DNA of 10,150 bases from the NCBI GenBank assembly GCA_012515365.1, contig JAAYYM010000332.1, positions 1 to 10,150 of the forward strand. Reading direction: 5' to 3'. Below are positions 8,282 through 10,150 of this stretch, piece after piece. The stretch is from Clostridia bacterium (GTDB lineage: Bacteria > Bacillota_A > Clostridia > Lachnospirales > Lachnospiraceae). How positions within the stretch are numbered: position 1 is the first letter of the stretch; the number at the start of each line of letters is the position of its first letter. The notes beneath the pieces were generated by a model. The model searched no databases. It was not told the origin of the DNA and was given only the letters and a program-made list of their open reading frames with translations. The translations under genes were made by a program, and so were the position numbers.

Positions 8282-8297
8282 TTACGGCCACCTGTTG
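8256..8297 (-). terminator. Terminator of the minus-strand PurF-like gene, overlapping the sigF end
   Basis: CAACAGGTGG (8263-8272) pairs with CCACCTGTTG (8288-8297). CCG/CGG (8274-8276 and 8285-8287) extends the stem past one bulged T around an eight-base loop. On the minus strand the stem is followed by AC and five Ts (complement of A at 8256-8260), so it terminates the leftward gene. On the plus strand the downstream side (ATGTTATGATTT) lacks a T-run, so termination of sigF there is less certain. The hairpin covers the sigF stop codon (8279-8281). Confidence 0.75.
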
Positions 8298-8350
8298 ATG
8301 TTATGATTTAGAATCTATTAGTTATATCAGTATATATGAGTTAGATCATA

Positions 8351-9787
8351 TTATTTTGAACAATGTCCACAGGAACGACAGTCTCCCTTTTTATCCCAGC
8401 AATATGTACAGAGCTTTTCAGGAGGCAGTCCTACAGATTTGACCATATCATCAAGACGATGGAATCTGAGTGAAGTAAAATTCAATTCTTTACAGATGGC
8501 ATCGATCATTTCCTTGTAGTTCTGGCTGTCCGGATTTGCATAGTCAGCAAGCAGCTCTTCGGATACATCGGGTCCTTCTCGTTTTTCAATGATTCTTCTG
8601 GTGATCAGATCAAGCTCTGAATTAGAACGAGAGAAATTTAAGAATTTACATCCATAGAGAAGCGGTGGGCAGGCAGGACGAATATGTACTTCCTTTGCTC
8701 CGCTGCGGTATAAGAATTCTGTAGTTTCTCTTAACTGTGTACCACGTACAATAGAATCATCGATCAAAAGCAGACTCTTATTACGAATCAGTGCATCGAT
8801 CGGGATGAGCTTCATACGTGCGATCAGATTTCTCTGGCTCTGATCAGTAGGCATAAAGGAACGTGGCCAGGTCGGTGTATATTTGATAAACGGACGGGCA
8901 AATGGGATACCGGAACGATTTGCATAGCCGATGGCATGTGCGGTACCGGAGTCTGGAACACCTGCGACAATATCTGGTTTTACGTGATCTCTCATTGCCA
9001 GCATATCACCACAGTTATATCTCATCTGTTCTACATTTAATCCCTCATAGGTAGATGTCGGATATCCGTAATAGATCCACAAGAATGTACAGATTTTCAT
9101 CTCTTCTTTGGCCTCTCTACGAACTTCGTAGCCTTCAGGAGTAACAAATACAATTTCCCCGGGACCTAATTCCTTCACATCCTGATAGTTCAAATTAATA
9201 TAAGCAAAGCTTTCAAAGGATACACAGTAAGCATCCTCTTTTTTACCAATTACAAGAGGTGTACGTCCATACAAATCTCTGGCCGCATAGATACCCTCCT
9301 TTGTCATGAGAAGGATCGTCATAGAGCCGTCAATGACTTCCTGTGCATATGCAATTCCCTCTTCAATAGAGCTTTTCTGATTGATAATAGAAGCAACAAG
9401 CTCAGTCGGATTGACATTGCTTCCGCTCATTTCCAAAAACTGAGTCCTGCCTGATAAAAAGGCCTCTGTGACAAGCTCATCAATGTTATTGATTTTACCC
9501 ACTGTAGTGATCGCATAACTGCCAAGATGAGACTGGATCAACAGTGGCTGCGGCTCATAATCCGAAATACAGCCGATTCCGATTGTTCCATGTAATTCTG
9601 CTACGTCACGCTCAAATTTTGTTCTGAAAGGAGAGTTCTGGATATTGTGAATTGCACGATCAAATCCCTTATCTCCATATACTGCCATACCACCTCTGCG
9701 TGTGCCAAGATGTGAATGATAGTCTGTTCCGAAAAATAAATCAAGTACGCAGTCTTTTTTTGATGCTACGCCAAAAATTCCACCCAT
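8351..9787 (-). CDS. PurF-family amidophosphoribosyltransferase-like protein lacking the glutaminase active site
   Basis: This 478-residue protein has the PurF layout: an N-terminal Ntn glutaminase-like domain (about 1-225) and a C-terminal type I phosphoribosyltransferase domain with an intact PRPP loop IDDSIVRGTQ (D343-D344). The N-terminus is MGGIFGV, not MCGIFG, so the catalytic Cys1 is glycine. The family's GHVRYST glutamine-binding segment is replaced by GIGCISD (about 70-76), and the NGN oxyanion motif by VGK (about 96-98). C233, C380, C460 and C463 line up with the four [4Fe-4S] ligands of B. subtilis PurF. Three extra cysteines follow in the tail (C470, C473, C476). ATG 9787 is chosen over ATG 9820 because the family begins MGG and the predicted transcription start is near 9826; its ribosome site (GGGG, seven bases upstream) is weak. 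It could use free ammonia, or have a regulatory or other role. True PurF is expected elsewhere. Confidence 0.85.
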   Translation of the reverse strand: MGGIFGVASKKDCVLDLFFGTDYHSHLGTRRGGMAVYGDKGFDRAIHNIQNSPFRTKFERDVAELHGTIGIGCISDYEPQPLLIQSHLGSYAITTVGKINNIDELVTEAFLSGRTQFLEMSGSNVNPTELVASIINQKSSIEEGIAYAQEVIDGSMTILLMTKEGIYAARDLYGRTPLVIGKKEDAYCVSFESFAYINLNYQDVKELGPGEIVFVTPEGYEVRREAKEEMKICTFLWIYYGYPTSTYEGLNVEQMRYNCGDMLAMRDHVKPDIVAGVPDSGTAHAIGYANRSGIPFARPFIKYTPTWPRSFMPTDQSQRNLIARMKLIPIDALIRNKSLLLIDDSIVRGTQLRETTEFLYRSGAKEVHIRPACPPLLYGCKFLNFSRSNSELDLITRRIIEKREGPDVSEELLADYANPDSQNYKEMIDAICKELNFTSLRFHRLDDMVKSVGLPPEKLCTYCWDKKGDCRSCGHCSK

Positions 9788-9832
9788 GTTTTTACCCCGC
9801 TTTACTATGATGTTATTCATTAACCATACTAA

Positions 9833-9861
9833 ATAATAGCATTATGTAGTAAGATTTGCAA
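9833..9861 (-). promoter_or_regulatory. Predicted promoter of the PurF-like gene
   Basis: On the minus strand TTGCAA (9861-9856), a 17-base spacer and TATTAT (9838-9833) form a promoter with an extended -10 (TGC before TATTAT). A T/A-rich tract lies just upstream of the -35. The start near 9826 gives a leader of about 40 bases to ATG 9787. Confidence 0.7.
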
Positions 9862-9894
9862 TTTGAAAAAAAATTAAACAGCCTAAATATTAGT

Positions 9895-9923
9895 TTGATG
9901 TTTTAGTCTCCTTCTGCTATGAT
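9895..9923 (+). promoter_or_regulatory. Predicted promoter of the right-end membrane protein gene
   Basis: TTGATG (9895-9900), a 17-base spacer and TATGAT (9918-9923) with the extended element TGC (9915-9917). It diverges from the PurF-like promoter with about 33 bases between the two -35 boxes. A second TATAAT at 9930-9935 has no good -35. Confidence 0.6.
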
Positions 9924-9953
9924 TGTGTTTATAATAGTGAAGGGGATAAAACT

Positions 9954-10150
9954 ATGATGTTAAAACAGAATAAATGGAATGGAAATATTGACTTAAAGCT
10001 TGCGCCATTTGCACTTCTATTATCAGTATGTCTGATCATAAGTGTTGCGGTTGACGGGACCAGACAGGATTTGTGGTCAGGTGAATTTTTGATTTTAGCG
10101 GCAGCAGGACTTCTTGCTGTTTTTGCATTAAAAAAGTATTTGCCACTTAA
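9954..10150 (+). CDS. Membrane protein of unknown function (3'-truncated)
   Basis: A reading frame starts at ATG 9954 (an adjacent ATG lies at 9957), eight bases after AGGGG at 9941-9945, and remains open to the window edge, showing 65 residues. A short basic N-terminus (MMLKQNKWNGN) is followed by a hydrophobic stretch at about 16-33 (LAPFALLLSVCLIISVAV), a short polar loop, and a second hydrophobic stretch at about 43-59 (GEFLILAAAGLLAVFAL) before KKYLP. This suggests two membrane helices at the N-terminus of a longer protein, perhaps a membrane-anchored sensor or enzyme. Too little is visible to name a family. Confidence 0.7.
   Translation, partial: MMLKQNKWNGNIDLKLAPFALLLSVCLIISVAVDGTRQDLWSGEFLILAAAGLLAVFALKKYLPL

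Noticed and set aside
9788..9820. PurF-like start at ATG 9820
   Set aside because: There is no ribosome binding site and it would sit about six bases from the predicted transcription start. The family begins MGG, matching ATG 9787.
1..10150. Mobile element, CRISPR array, prophage or defence island
   Set aside because: No direct repeat array, transposase, integrase, tRNA or characteristic defence gene is visible; base use and gene signals look uniform across the window.

Overview
The window reads as chromosomal DNA from an anaerobic, endospore-forming Clostridia bacterium, most likely a Lachnospiraceae member. This is inferred from the complete spoIIAA-spoIIAB-sigF operon, a valine T-box ahead of valS, strong AGGAGG-type ribosome binding sites, moderate-to-low GC, and a simple-sugar/nucleoside ABC permease with the usual ending of that group. 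I see no insertion sequence, prophage, CRISPR array, tRNA or rRNA. It looks like core chromosome, not a mobile region.

Layout, left to right. (1) Bases 1-465: 3' end of an ABC transporter permease. (2) Bases 470-777: a consensus promoter followed by a T-box riboswitch with a GUA (valine) specifier, a UGGU tRNA-end-binding bulge and an intrinsic terminator. It controls valS (827-3529). (3) A new promoter precedes a FapA/DUF342 beta-helix protein (3638-5026). (4) A third promoter drives a two-gene unit: a 49-residue acidic protein (5103-5252) overlaps by ATGA a zinc-ribbon/TPR/single-membrane-span/coiled-coil/TPR protein (5249-6658), and a strong terminator follows. (5) The sporulation operon spoIIAA-spoIIAB-sigF (6763-8281) encodes the anti-anti-sigma factor, the anti-sigma kinase and the forespore sigma factor. 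(6) Convergent to it, on the minus strand, is a PurF-family protein (8351-9787) whose terminator hairpin lies over the sigF stop codon. (7) A divergent promoter pair leads right into the start of an unrecognised membrane protein cut by the window edge.

How they work together: SpoIIAA, SpoIIAB and SigF form the partner-switching module that activates SigF in the forespore. ValS and its T-box form a feedback loop on uncharged tRNA-Val. The remaining genes are single units with no evident shared pathway.

The most notable object is the PurF-like protein. It keeps the PRPP-binding loop and four cysteines at the positions of the Bacillus-type Fe-S ligands. However, the N-terminal catalytic cysteine is glycine, and the glutamine-binding and oxyanion motifs are also gone, so the glutaminase half should be dead. 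Second is the small-protein/zinc-ribbon-TPR pair, which has no function I can name. I do not see a convincing complete new system such as a defence island or biosynthetic cluster.
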